From: Aquitalea denitrificans
Lineage (GTDB): Bacteria; Pseudomonadota; Gammaproteobacteria; Burkholderiales; Chromobacteriaceae
Direction: 5' to 3'
Length of the DNA stretch: 64,000 nt
Assembly: GCF_009856625.1 (NCBI RefSeq)
Contig: NZ_CP047241.1
Span: 1-64,000, forward strand
A model generated the notes under the pieces. The model was given only the letters and a program-made list of their open reading frames with translations, was not told where the DNA came from and did no database searches. This document shows, piece after piece, positions 16,106 through 24,100 of the stretch. Numbering within the stretch: the stretch's first letter is position 1; each line of letters begins with the position of its first letter. Both the position numbers and the translations under genes were made by a program.

Positions 16106-17090
16106 TGCGCTGGATGCGGTGCTGGCCAAGGGCCTGGCACCGCTTTACCTGATTCATGGCGAGGAAACCCTGCTGGCGCTGGAAGCCGCTGACAAGCTGC
16201 GCAAGCAGGCGGCTGCACAGGGCTATCAGGAGCGGGAAGTCCTGACGGTCGAGGCAGGGTTTGACTGGTCCCAGCTGCGCGATGCCATGAGCAGCGTGTC
16301 ACTGTTTGCCAGCCTCAAGCTGCTGGAAATCCGCATTCCAGGAGGCAAGCCCGGTACCGAGGGTGGCGAAGCACTGCAACAGCTGGCAGCTTCTCCTCCG
16401 GACGACACCATCACCCTGATCACCCTGCCGCGGCTGGAGAAAGCCCAGCTACAATCCAAGTGGTTTGCTGCACTGGAAAAGGCAGCCGTGGTGGTGGAGG
16501 CAAAGCCGGTTGGCCGTCACGAACTGGCCGGCTGGATTGCCCGGCGCATGAAGCAGCAACAGCAGCAGTTGTCGCCGGAGGCACTGAGCTTTTTTGCCGA
16601 CCGGGTGGAAGGCAATTTGCTGGCGGCCCGGCAGGAAGTGGACAAGCTGGCCTTGTTGTATCCGGCAGGAGAGTTGACGCTGGAGCAACTGCGCGAGGCC
16701 GTGGCCAATGTCGCCCGCTTCGATGTATTCCATCTGTCCGAATCCTGGCTGTCCGGCGATAGCGCACGGGTGCAGCGCATGCTGGATGGACTGCTGGCAG
16801 AAGGTGAGTCACCGGTGCTGGTGCTGTGGTCGTTTACTGAAGATGTCCGCATGTTGTTGCGTTTACGCCAGGGACTGAAAGACGGACGTCAGTTGCGTGA
16901 TCTGGCGCGTGAACTACGGCTATGGGGTGACAAGCAGCGGCTGGCTGAACCGGCTCTGCGCCGGATCGGGCCGCGTAAACTAATGACGGCGCTGTCCGAG
17001 TGTGCGCGGATTGATCAGCAGATCAAGGGAGTGGCCTTGGGTGATCCCTGGCATGCCTTGCGTGGCCTGGCCTTGTTGCTAGCCGCGTGA
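16086..17090 (+). CDS. holA: DNA polymerase III subunit delta
   Basis: Delta subunit of the clamp loader; opens the sliding clamp. The 334-residue protein has the PLYLIHGEETLLALEAADKLR start and the DDTITLITLPRLEK and FDVFHLSESWLSGD segments found in HolA proteins; the C-terminal region (SECARIDQQIKGVALGDPWHALRGL) is also typical. ATG 16086 lies inside the lptE 3' end. A strong terminator follows. Confidence 0.93.
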   Translation: MPSLNPDALDAVLAKGLAPLYLIHGEETLLALEAADKLRKQAAAQGYQEREVLTVEAGFDWSQLRDAMSSVSLFASLKLLEIRIPGGKPGTEGGEALQQLAASPPDDTITLITLPRLEKAQLQSKWFAALEKAAVVVEAKPVGRHELAGWIARRMKQQQQQLSPEALSFFADRVEGNLLAARQEVDKLALLYPAGELTLEQLREAVANVARFDVFHLSESWLSGDSARVQRMLDGLLAEGESPVLVLWSFTEDVRMLLRLRQGLKDGRQLRDLARELRLWGDKQRLAEPALRRIGPRKLMTALSECARIDQQIKGVALGDPWHALRGLALLLAA

Positions 17091-17114
17091 TGTAGAAAAA
17101 ATACAGGTATTTGA

Positions 17115-17145
17115 AACGGTCAGCTTGAGCTGGCCGTTTTTTTTT
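17115..17145 (+). terminator. Rho-independent terminator after holA
   Basis: AACGGTCAGC (17115-17124), loop TTGA, GCTGGCCGTT (17129-17138), followed by nine T. Ends the leuS-lptE-holA unit. Confidence 0.92.
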
Positions 17146-17270
17146 AAACATGTGTCGGATTCTTCTGTTTTTGTTTAAATTTCTTTTAATAAAGTATTGA
17201 GATTGATGGGGTGCTGCCATATGATAAGAACAAGTTAATACATTTTAAACAATAAAGAAAAGAACAATAT

Positions 17271-17570
17271 ATGGTGCAAAACGAGGGTATCAGCACAGTA
17301 GCGGGGGTGGTAGAGCACCGAACGCGCAGCAAGGTTGTCCTGGTTGAAATCATTCATCAAACGCTGGATGTGCTGCTGACGGCAGAAGATGCCCGCCTGG
17401 TGCACTGGGATGGGCGTATCCTGCGTGTTCACAAGCTTTCATCCCGCAAGGCCAATCAGATTCTGCATGCACCTGATGCCTATCCAGGATTCCTGGGCGT
17501 GTTTGATCACCGTGCCCGCTACCGGGATCTGGCCGAACCGTTGGGAGATATTCTGGGCCTGCAGCTGTAA
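17271..17570 (+). CDS. Hypothetical protein, 99 aa
   Basis: A small soluble protein with no recognised domain. Its codons follow the host bias (many CTG, GCC, GAT, CGC), which supports a real gene, while the 130 bases before it are very AT-rich and probably hold its promoter. The N-terminus MVQNEGISTVAGVVEHRTRSK is followed by a hydrophobic VVLVEIIHQTLDVLLTAED stretch that is too polar for a membrane helix. It lies alone between the holA terminator and the bidirectional terminator at 17734. The AAAGAAAAGAAC before ATG 17271 is a weak Shine-Dalgarno. Confidence 0.6.
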   Translation: MVQNEGISTVAGVVEHRTRSKVVLVEIIHQTLDVLLTAEDARLVHWDGRILRVHKLSSRKANQILHAPDAYPGFLGVFDHRARYRDLAEPLGDILGLQL

Positions 17571-17733
17571 GACCTGGGGTGACTGGCGACAAGAAGGTCT
17601 TTGAGAAAAGGCCTGGTACGGGGCATGGGCGAACAAGGGGCTAAACAGTATGTGGCGGAATGAAACGCCCAGCCGGTGCGGGCCGGTTTTGCCGGCAGCG
17701 GCCCAAGCACAGCAAGTCACCTTGCCATAAAAC

Positions 17734-17757
17734 AAAGGCCTGCAAGAAAAGGCCTTT
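17734..17757. terminator. Bidirectional terminator between convergent genes
   Basis: AAAGGCC (17734-17740) / GGCCTTT (17751-17757) with A/T on both flanks, placed between the plus-strand hypothetical gene and the minus-strand lytic transglycosylase gene. Confidence 0.7.
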
Positions 17758-17777
17758 AGTTTGCGACTGGTGGAATA

Positions 17778-18554
17778 CTACAGGGCAGCAGCTTGTGACA
17801 CATTGCTGCCCGCAGGCAGGATCAGGGCCCTGACGCGCCGCGTGCTGCGCTGGCCGCCGGAGTAGGCAAGCCCGGTGCGCTTTTCATACGAGGCCAACAC
17901 CTTGGCTACGTAGTCACGTGTTTCGTCATAGGGGGGGATGGTGTTGCGGTATTTCTGCACCGCACCCTCGCCGGCATTGTAGGCCGCAATCACCAGTGGC
18001 AGATCGTTGTTGAACTGGCTCAGCAGAAAACGCAGATAGCGGGCTCCCGCGCGCAGGTTCTGCCTGGGGTCGGCCAGGGCGGTAATGCCAAAGCGCTCTC
18101 CCGTTGCCGGAATCACCTGCATCAAGCCAATGGCACCCTTGGGGGAAATGGCCTGCGGATTGTAACCGGATTCTACCGTCACGATGGAATGCAACAGATC
18201 GGCATCCAGCTTGAATTCGCGTGCAGTCTGATCGATCAGCGGCTTGTACTGGGCGGCAAGGCGGCTGTTGACCACGGGAACACTCACTGGCTTTAGCTTG
18301 TCCACCCGCGGTGCGGTCTGGCGGCTGTCGCTGCTCAAGGTGGCTCCCAGTCCGGGGGTGATGGCATCGTCCAGTGCTGTATTATTGCCCGCGCTCGACA
18401 ACATGCTCTTTTGATAGAGCTGATAGCGTTCATCCACCTGACGGTTGGCCAGATGGACCTGGCCTTGTTCGTCCACAAAACCATAAAGATCGGCGTGTAC
18501 GCTATTGGCGACCAGGCTGGCCAGCAAGGCCAGGGTGGCAAGAAATAATCGCAT
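17778..18554 (-). CDS. Lytic transglycosylase (SLT domain) with DUF4124
   Basis: A 258-residue periplasmic peptidoglycan lytic transglycosylase. A signal peptide (MRLFLATLALLASLVANSVHA) is followed by a short DUF4124-like segment (DLYGFVDEQGQVHLANRQVD) and a linker, then the SLT domain from about residue 125. The catalytic Glu is in IVTVESGYNP; GAIGLMQVIPATGERFGI, LRAGARYLRFLL and IAAYNAGEGAV are the other SLT motifs. It cleaves the MurNAc-GlcNAc bond, forming 1,6-anhydro products. It stands alone on the minus strand, divergent from the YidB-like gene. Confidence 0.92.
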   Translation of the reverse strand: MRLFLATLALLASLVANSVHADLYGFVDEQGQVHLANRQVDERYQLYQKSMLSSAGNNTALDDAITPGLGATLSSDSRQTAPRVDKLKPVSVPVVNSRLAAQYKPLIDQTAREFKLDADLLHSIVTVESGYNPQAISPKGAIGLMQVIPATGERFGITALADPRQNLRAGARYLRFLLSQFNNDLPLVIAAYNAGEGAVQKYRNTIPPYDETRDYVAKVLASYEKRTGLAYSGGQRSTRRVRALILPAGSNVSQAAAL

Positions 18555-18677
18555 TTGGCGGGGGTGTACCGGTAAGGATGAGTAAAGAACGCGCTATTGT
18601 ACTGATTTTTCTATGCTATTTTGCAAGAAAGTTTCCTTGACGACATTTTAAACCGATTTGATGTGAAAGGACGAAAC

Positions 18678-19070
18678 ATGAGCCTGTTTGATCAGTTGGG
18701 TGGTTTGCTGGGTGGTGAAAGCGCAGGAGTGAGCGGTGCAGTTGGCTCGCTGCTGGAGCAGCATGGCGGGCTGTCCGGCCTGCTGGAAAAGTTTAACAGT
18801 GGCGGCATGAGCGAGCTGGTGTCGTCCTGGGTGGGAACCGGTAGCAATCTGCCGGTATCTGCCGAGCAGATCCAGCAGTTGCTTGGCGGAGAGCAGCTTG
18901 GCGCATTGGCAGGGAAGTTTGGTCTGGACCCGCAGCAACTGAGCCAGGGTCTGGCAGATTACCTGCCGCAAGCAGTAGACAAACTAACCCCGGATGGCCA
19001 GTTGCCACAGGGTAATGCGCTGCTGTTGCAGGGGCTGGACATGTTGCAGGGCTTCTTCAACAAAAGCTGA
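18678..19070 (+). CDS. YidB family protein (DUF937)
   Basis: A 130-residue Gly/Leu/Gln-rich protein of the DUF937/YidB family. The N-terminus MSLFDQLGGLLGG, the middle SAEQIQQLLGGEQLGALAGKFGLDPQQLSQGLADYLPQ-type region and the VDKLTPDGQLP ending are characteristic. The function is not known. ATG 18678 has an AAAGGACG Shine-Dalgarno; an upstream ATT/ATG opening at 18621 is less likely. It ends at a good terminator. Confidence 0.85.
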   Translation: MSLFDQLGGLLGGESAGVSGAVGSLLEQHGGLSGLLEKFNSGGMSELVSSWVGTGSNLPVSAEQIQQLLGGEQLGALAGKFGLDPQQLSQGLADYLPQAVDKLTPDGQLPQGNALLLQGLDMLQGFFNKS

Positions 19071-19091
19071 TAAATTTCCGCTCCATCCCCC

Positions 19092-19118
19092 AAAAGCCGC
19101 CGGTCTAGGCGGCTTTTT
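19092..19118 (+). terminator. Rho-independent terminator after the YidB-like gene
   Basis: AAAAGCCGCC (19092-19101), loop GGTCTA, GGCGGCTTTTT (19108-19118). Confidence 0.9.
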
Positions 19119-19215
19119 GCTGTGTGGGCCGTGGTATGACGACAACAATTAAGATGATTCAGTATGGAAATTACTTGTTTCTTGCTAATAGTAAGATTTT
19201 GCCTAGGCTATATCG

Positions 19216-19281
19216 ATAGGAAAATTCTATTTTTAGCATTTAAACAATCAAGTAGATCAATTGATTCGCCCCGCATAAGAT
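19216..19281 (+). promoter_or_regulatory. Candidate OxyR site and promoter of ahpC
   Basis: ATAG-N7-CTAT (19216-19230) has the outer tetranucleotides and spacing of an OxyR half-site, in a very AT-rich stretch. Downstream is a possible -35 TAGATC (19253-19258) and -10 TAAGAT (19276-19281) with 17 bp between them. The position just upstream of a poor -35 suits an activator such as OxyR, the known regulator of ahpC. The inner T and A of the OxyR consensus are not matched. Confidence 0.35.
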
Positions 19282-19347
19282 AGCTCCCATCAGATCGCTA
19301 ACGCAGCAAGCCGTAGCAAATCCACACTCACCTGCAAGGAGCAACAC

Positions 19348-19917
19348 ATGTCCGTATCGCTGATCAATACCGAAGTAAAACCGTTCAAGGCTACCGCTTT
19401 TCACAATGGCAAATTCGTTGATGTCAGCGATGCCGACCTGAAGGGCAAGTGGTCCGTCGTGTTCTTCTACCCGGCTGACTTCACCTTCGTCTGCCCGACC
19501 GAACTGGGCGACCTGGCTGACAACTACGCCGAATTCTCCAAGCTGGGCGTGGAAATCTACTCGGTATCCACCGACACCCACTTCACCCACAAAGCCTGGC
19601 ACGACAGCTCGGAAACCATCGGCAAGATCAACTACCCGATGATCGGCGACCCGACCGGCATCATCAGCCGCAACTTCGGCGTGATGATTGAAGAAGCAGG
19701 CCTGGCCGAACGCGGTACTTTCGTGATCGACCCGCAAGGCAAGATCCAGATCATCGAAATCAACGCCGGTGGCATTGGCCGTGACGCCAGCGAACTGCTG
19801 CGCAAGGTCAAGGCTGCCCAGTACGTAGCCAGCCACCCGGGTGAAGTATGCCCGGCCAAGTGGAAAGAAGGCGAAGCTACGCTGGCTCCGTCGCTGGATC
19901 TGGTTGGCAAGATCTAA
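19348..19917 (+). CDS. ahpC: Alkyl hydroperoxide reductase subunit C (2-Cys peroxiredoxin)
   Basis: Reduces hydrogen peroxide and organic hydroperoxides in the cytoplasm. 189 residues. The peroxidatic cysteine is Cys49 in FTFVCPTE and the resolving cysteine is Cys168 in GEVCPAKW, as in the AhpC/Prx1 class. ATG 19348 follows a GGAG Shine-Dalgarno. The codon use is strongly optimised, as expected for an abundant protein. Its reductase AhpF is encoded 286 bases downstream after a structured spacer. Confidence 0.97.
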   Translation: MSVSLINTEVKPFKATAFHNGKFVDVSDADLKGKWSVVFFYPADFTFVCPTELGDLADNYAEFSKLGVEIYSVSTDTHFTHKAWHDSSETIGKINYPMIGDPTGIISRNFGVMIEEAGLAERGTFVIDPQGKIQIIEINAGGIGRDASELLRKVKAAQYVASHPGEVCPAKWKEGEATLAPSLDLVGKI

Positions 19918-19925
19918 GAACCAAT

Positions 19926-20060
19926 TCATGGTCTGCTGCGCTTCGGCGATACTGCGTTAAAAACGCCTTCGAAATGCTCATTTACTGCATGTAAATTCCG
20001 CTTTCTCAGTCGTTTTCGCCTTGTCTCGCTCTAGCTCGCGAGACCCTGAACAGGTTCTAC
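19926..20060 (+). repeat. Structured intergenic element between ahpC and ahpF (possible dispersed repeat)
   Basis: Three small inverted repeats follow one another: GCGTT-aaa-AACGC (19954-19966), TTTAC-tgcat-GTAAA (19981-19995) and TCTCGC-N8-GCGAGA (20024-20043), then GAACAGGTTCTAC. From memory, very similar sequence blocks occur as dispersed intergenic repeats in related genomes; this could not be searched here. It is not coding. It may separate ahpC and ahpF expression, as ahpC is usually made in excess. Confidence 0.4.
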
Positions 20061-20203
20061 GCCAATCTTGACTGCCGCATCGTCATCCCGGTGCGGCACT
20101 CCCGGGCAGCCACCTCCTGGCTGCCCACCCCTACCACCCGATTGCAGCGGCAAGCTGTTGGCAGCGCATGAGCTTGCCAGTGCAATTGCCTGAGGATATT
20201 CCC

Positions 20204-21754
20204 ATGCTCGACACCACTATCAAGACCCAACTGACCGCCTACCTGGAAAAACTGCAGCAGCCGATCGAACTGATTGCCAGCCTGGATGACAGCGTCAAGG
20301 CGCAGGAGATGTTTGGCCTGCTGCAAGATATCGCCAGCCTGTCGCCCAAGGTAACGCTGAACAGCAATGGCCAGGCTGCGCGTCGCCCGTCCTTTGCCAT
20401 CGCCCGCCCCGGTGAAGCTGGCCGTATCGAGTTTGCCGGTATCCCGATGGGGCATGAATTCACCTCGCTGGTGCTGGCCCTGCTGCAAACCGGTGGCCAT
20501 CCGCCCAAGGTGGACGACGACACCATTGCCCAGATTCGCGGCCTGCAAGGCAGCTACCAGTTTGAAGTGTTTGTCTCGCTCAGTTGCCACAACTGCCCGG
20601 ACGTGGTGCAGGCCGTCAACCTGATGGCGGTGCTCAACCCCAATGTGCGTAGCGTGATGATTGATGGCGGTGTGTTCCAGCAGGAAGTCACCGAGCGTCA
20701 GATCATGGGCGTACCGGCCATTTATCTGAACGGCGAACAGTTTGGCAGTGGCCGCATGGGCCTGGAAGAAATCATCGCCAAGCTGGATACCGGTGCCGTG
20801 GCGCGTGAAGCCGAAAAGATTGCCGCCAAGGAAGCATTCGACGTGCTGATCGTCGGCGGTGGCCCGGCCGGCGCTGCTGCCGCCATCTATGCGGCGCGCA
20901 AAGGCATCCGTACCGGTGTGGTGGCCGAGCGTTTCGGCGGCCAGGTGCTGGATACGCTGGCGATTGAAAACTTCATCTCGGTGCAGGAAACCGAAGGGCC
21001 CAAGCTGGCGATGGCGCTGGAACAACACGTCAAATCCTACGAGGTGGACGTGATGAACCTGCAACGCGCTGCTGCGCTCAAGCCGGCGCAAAACGGCCAG
21101 CTGGCCGAGCTGACGCTGGAAAGCGGTGCCGTGCTCAAGAGCAAGGCGGTGATTGTGGCCACCGGTGCGCGCTGGCGCGAAATGAATGTGCCGGGCGAAG
21201 CCGAATACCGTGCCAAGGGCGTGGCTTACTGCCCGCACTGCGATGGCCCGCTGTTCAAGGGCAAGCGCGTGGCGGTGATTGGTGGTGGCAACTCCGGCGT
21301 GGAAGCCGCCATCGACCTGGCCGGCATCGTCACCCATGTCACCCTGCTGGAGTTCGGCGACAGCCTGCGCGCCGATGCGGTGTTGCAGAAGAAACTGCAC
21401 AGCCTGCCCAATGTGCGCGTCATCACCAATGCCCAGACCACCGAAGTGACCGGCGACGGTCAGAAAGTAAACGGCCTGCGTTATCAGGAGCGCATTACCG
21501 GTGAGACCCACCATGTGGCGCTGGAAGGCATCTTTGTGCAGATTGGCCTGCTGCCCAATACCGATTGGCTGAAAGGCAGCGTTGCCCTGTCGCCGCGCGG
21601 CGAGATCGAAGTGGATGCCAAGGGCCAGACTTCTGCCGAGGGCGTGTTTGCTGCCGGCGATGCCACCACGGCACCATACAAGCAGATCATCATCGCCATG
21701 GGCGAAGGGGCCAAGGCCAGCCTGTCGGCCTTTGACTACCTGATCCGCAGCTAA
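20204..21754 (+). CDS. ahpF: Alkyl hydroperoxide reductase subunit F
   Basis: NADH-dependent FAD disulfide reductase that regenerates AhpC. 516 residues: an N-terminal double-thioredoxin-like domain with redox centre Cys128-HN-Cys131, then the thioredoxin-reductase-like part with the FAD motif GGGPAGAAAAIYAARKG, the second redox centre Cys343-PH-Cys346 (YCPHCDGP), the NADH-binding GGGNSGVEAAIDLAG, and a final FAADATT-type segment (VFAAGDATTAPYKQ). I start at ATG 20204 (MLDTTIKTQL), matching known AhpF proteins, and not at the in-frame ATG 20168. Confidence 0.97.
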   Translation: MLDTTIKTQLTAYLEKLQQPIELIASLDDSVKAQEMFGLLQDIASLSPKVTLNSNGQAARRPSFAIARPGEAGRIEFAGIPMGHEFTSLVLALLQTGGHPPKVDDDTIAQIRGLQGSYQFEVFVSLSCHNCPDVVQAVNLMAVLNPNVRSVMIDGGVFQQEVTERQIMGVPAIYLNGEQFGSGRMGLEEIIAKLDTGAVAREAEKIAAKEAFDVLIVGGGPAGAAAAIYAARKGIRTGVVAERFGGQVLDTLAIENFISVQETEGPKLAMALEQHVKSYEVDVMNLQRAAALKPAQNGQLAELTLESGAVLKSKAVIVATGARWREMNVPGEAEYRAKGVAYCPHCDGPLFKGKRVAVIGGGNSGVEAAIDLAGIVTHVTLLEFGDSLRADAVLQKKLHSLPNVRVITNAQTTEVTGDGQKVNGLRYQERITGETHHVALEGIFVQIGLLPNTDWLKGSVALSPRGEIEVDAKGQTSAEGVFAAGDATTAPYKQIIIAMGEGAKASLSAFDYLIRS

Positions 21755-21775
21755 GCCTGTCGGCTATCAAGTTAA

Positions 21776-21809
21776 AACCCCCTTGTATCCGCGCTGGTAC
21801 AAGGGGGTT
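21776..21809. terminator. Bidirectional terminator after ahpF
   Basis: AACCCCCTTGTA (21776-21787) pairs perfectly with TACAAGGGGGTT (21798-21809). On the minus strand the stem is followed by TTTAAC, so it can also end the convergent DUF1775 gene. Confidence 0.85.
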
Positions 21810-21837
21810 GTGTCATCTGCCCGGGGGGGGCGTAGTC

Positions 21838-22347
21838 TCAATGCTGGTGGGCTTCACCCGGCGGGGTAACCTGCAACACGGCGGCGGGTGACTTCAGGCT
21901 GTGGCCATCCTGGCCTGCGGCCGGAATCTCCACCCAGTTGGTGCTGCCCTGGGCGCATTGCTGCTTTACCTTGAAGAACAGCTTGCCGGGCTGGGCGGCA
22001 ATGCGCACCTGGAAAGTGAATTCGTCGTAAAAATCAGCCGGCAGATTACCGCCACTCCAGCTGATGCGGCTAACGTCTTCCTTCATCAGCGTACCGTAGT
22101 AGTCGAACGGTTTTACCGCGCTCTTTTCCAACTTTACTTGCCAGCCGGCCTTGGGCATGGGGCGGGCCAGCTGTGCGCCTTCCGGCAGTTCCACGCTGAT
22201 GCCGGTGGTGGGGCTGCCATCGCAGCCATGGCCTACCTTGAGCACGGCCTTGTAATAGCTGCCGCTGGCGGCGGTCGGGGTTTCCAGCGTGACGTGGGCC
22301 TGTGCGCTGGCGGCCAGCAGCAGGGCGAGAAGGGCGAGCTTGGGCAT
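21838..22347 (-). CDS. YcnI-like DUF1775 periplasmic copper protein
   Basis: A 169-residue secreted protein of the YcnI/DUF1775 family. The signal peptide MPKLALLALLLAASAQA is followed by mature HVTLETP; in the characterised YcnI protein the new N-terminal His is the main copper ligand, and the position is kept here. Also present are the GCDGSPTTGISVELPEG core and WSGGNLPADFYDEF, with a conserved Trp. The last residues GEAHQH add two His. Copper handling is inferred from the family. Start ATG 22347 follows AGGAAGAC on the minus strand; the frame is open upstream but non-coding in character. It is divergent from the thioesterase gene. Confidence 0.85.
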   Translation of the reverse strand: MPKLALLALLLAASAQAHVTLETPTAASGSYYKAVLKVGHGCDGSPTTGISVELPEGAQLARPMPKAGWQVKLEKSAVKPFDYYGTLMKEDVSRISWSGGNLPADFYDEFTFQVRIAAQPGKLFFKVKQQCAQGSTNWVEIPAAGQDGHSLKSPAAVLQVTPPGEAHQH

Positions 22348-22492
22348 GATGTCTTCCTGAATGGGAACGGTTATCAGCGCTGGATTGTATGTGAAGTTTT
22401 CGTCACCACCCTGCGACATCTTGCCGCAGTCATTGCTGCTGGAGCGGGCCGGCTGTGGCATGCTGGAGCCTGATTGCAGCAAAGGAGTTGTC

Positions 22493-22942
22493 GTGCAGCA
22501 TTACCAGGACATCGAGGATTATCTGTATCAGGCCATCCCGCTGGCACAGGCCATGGGGGTGAAAGTACGTCATGCGGCAGAAGATGCCGTCACGCTGTGG
22601 GCACCGCTGGAGCCCAATATCAACCATTGCGCCACCATCTTTGGTGGCAGTGCGGCCGCAGTGGCCACGCTGGCGGGCTGGTTGCTGGTGTATCGCAAGT
22701 TACAGGCCTTGGGGGTGCGTGGGCAGGTGATGGTGCGGCGCAGCCAGATGGATTACCAGAAAGCCATGCACGCTGCTTTTACGGCCAGTACTTTGCCGGT
22801 GCCTGAAGCTGCCTGGCAGCGCATGGCTGCCGCGCTGGCCAAGGGGCGCATGGCGCGGCTGCAACTGGCGGTGGAGCTGGAGTGCGGCGGGGTGGCCGCC
22901 GGTCGGCTGGATGGTGAGTTCGTGGTGCTGCCGCCTAATTGA
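22493..22942 (+). CDS. Hotdog-fold thioesterase (YiiD C-terminal type)
   Basis: A 149-residue protein resembling the C-terminal thioesterase domain of YiiD. The segment NINHCATIFGGSAAAVATLAGW is the hotdog helix with the conserved N-x-x-x-T-x-F-G-G pattern, and VMVRRSQMDYQKAM is the following strand. Substrate unknown. The start is GTG 22493, preceded by AAAGGAG at 22481-22487 with 5 bases spacing; in-frame upstream starts lack a Shine-Dalgarno. It ends 18 bases before the convergent rlmH. Confidence 0.78.
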   Translation: MQHYQDIEDYLYQAIPLAQAMGVKVRHAAEDAVTLWAPLEPNINHCATIFGGSAAAVATLAGWLLVYRKLQALGVRGQVMVRRSQMDYQKAMHAAFTASTLPVPEAAWQRMAAALAKGRMARLQLAVELECGGVAAGRLDGEFVVLPPN

Positions 22943-22960
22943 GCGCAGCGGATAACAGAC

Positions 22961-23431
22961 TTATTCGCGGTGGTAGGGGTGATTATTGAGGATGGAATAG
23001 GCGCGGTAAATCTGCTCGCCCAGCATCACCCGCACCATGCCGTGCGGCAGGGTCATGGCCGATAATTGCAGCAGCACGTCGGCGCGCTGTTTCAGTTCGG
23101 CCGACAGACCATCGGCACCGCCAATGATGAAGCACACGTCATCGCCACCGGCCATCCAGCTTTTCAGCTCCTCGGCCAGGCGCACTGAAGTCCAGTTCTT
23201 GCCACGTTCATCCATCACCACCAGCTTGCAACGGGCGGGAATGGCGGCCATCAGCCTGTCGTGCTCGGCGGCAATGCCTTTTTCTGCCGTCACACCACCG
23301 CCGCGTTTTTCCGGCTTGATCTCTTTGAGCTCCAGGCTGATGTCGCGGCCAAAACGCTTGGCGTAATCGTTATAGGCGTCGTCAACCCAGCGCGGCATTT
23401 TGGTACCGACGGCGAGAATGGTGATTTTCAT
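22961..23431 (-). CDS. rlmH: 23S rRNA (pseudouridine1915-N3)-methyltransferase
   Basis: Methylates pseudouridine 1915 in helix 69 of 23S rRNA on the assembled 70S ribosome. The 156-residue SPOUT enzyme has the start MKITILAVGTKMPRWV, the EIKPEKR segment, LVVMDERGKNWTSVRLAE, the SAM-binding knot FIIGGADGLS and the end LPHGMVRVMLGEQIYRAYSI...HPYHRE. It follows rsfS on the same strand after a 92-base spacer with a perfect hairpin; rsfS-rlmH is the usual pair. Confidence 0.96.
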   Translation of the reverse strand: MKITILAVGTKMPRWVDDAYNDYAKRFGRDISLELKEIKPEKRGGGVTAEKGIAAEHDRLMAAIPARCKLVVMDERGKNWTSVRLAEELKSWMAGGDDVCFIIGGADGLSAELKQRADVLLQLSAMTLPHGMVRVMLGEQIYRAYSILNNHPYHRE

Positions 23432-23482
23432 GGCAGGGGTCTGGCAGGGCGGGGCAAAGGGCTGCAGTGGCAGGAAAGCGCC

Positions 23483-23506
23483 GTGACGGCAAGCGTGCCG
23501 TCACGA
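23483..23506 (-). other. Perfect hairpin between rsfS and rlmH
   Basis: CGTGACGGCA (23483-23492), loop AGCG, TGCCGTCACG (23497-23506): a 10-bp perfect stem with no T run. It is more likely an RNA processing or stability element in the rsfS-rlmH transcript than a terminator. Confidence 0.45.
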
Positions 23507-23523
23507 GCGGAGCAGGCCTGTGA

Positions 23524-23895
23524 TCAGGAATTGGCTTGCCACGGACGACCACCGGCCGGAGTGAAGCTGGGCTTCTGGCCGCCCCACAGCTGTTCCAGGT
23601 CGTAGTAGTCGCGCACGGCCGGCAGCATGACGTGAATCACCACGTCACCGGCATCCACCAGCACCCATTCGCCGCTTTCCTGGCCTTCGGTACCCACCAG
23701 GTCCACACCGGCTTCTTTCAGGGTGACGGCCACATTGTTGGCCAGAGCTTTTACCTGACGGTTGGAGTCGCCGGTAGCCACGATCATGCGCTGGAACAGC
23801 GAAGTCAGCGTGGAGGTATCCATTTCGATGATGTCTTTGCCCTTGATGTCTTCCAGGGCGGTGACGGCCAGTTTGGCAATGTCTTGAACTTCCAT
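23524..23895 (-). CDS. rsfS: Ribosomal silencing factor RsfS
   Basis: Binds ribosomal protein uL14 and blocks subunit joining when nutrients are scarce. 123 residues; the core shows DIIEMDTSTLTSLFQRMIVATGDSNRQVKALA and the GEWVLVDAGDVVIHVMLPAVRDYYDLEQLW block, all typical. The C-terminus has a short PSFTPAGGRPWQ tail. It lies in the minus-strand row nadD, rsfS, rlmH, a common bacterial order, with a 205-base spacer from nadD in which I see no gene. Confidence 0.95.
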   Translation of the reverse strand: MEVQDIAKLAVTALEDIKGKDIIEMDTSTLTSLFQRMIVATGDSNRQVKALANNVAVTLKEAGVDLVGTEGQESGEWVLVDAGDVVIHVMLPAVRDYYDLEQLWGGQKPSFTPAGGRPWQANS

Positions 23896-24100
23896 GATGT
23901 CCTTTTGATGTCAGTAGTGATACATGGCGGCATCCGGGCGGCCAGAGGTATCCGATAAAGAGCGTTTGCCGCAACCTGCGGCAAAAACGGGCAAGGGCTT
24001 GCTAGTCGTAGCAGGCAAACCCTTCCGGTAGTACGGTTTGCAGCATGCAGACAACAGTCATCCACGATGGCGGCATCAACAGTGTGGCTGGCTTGCAGCT

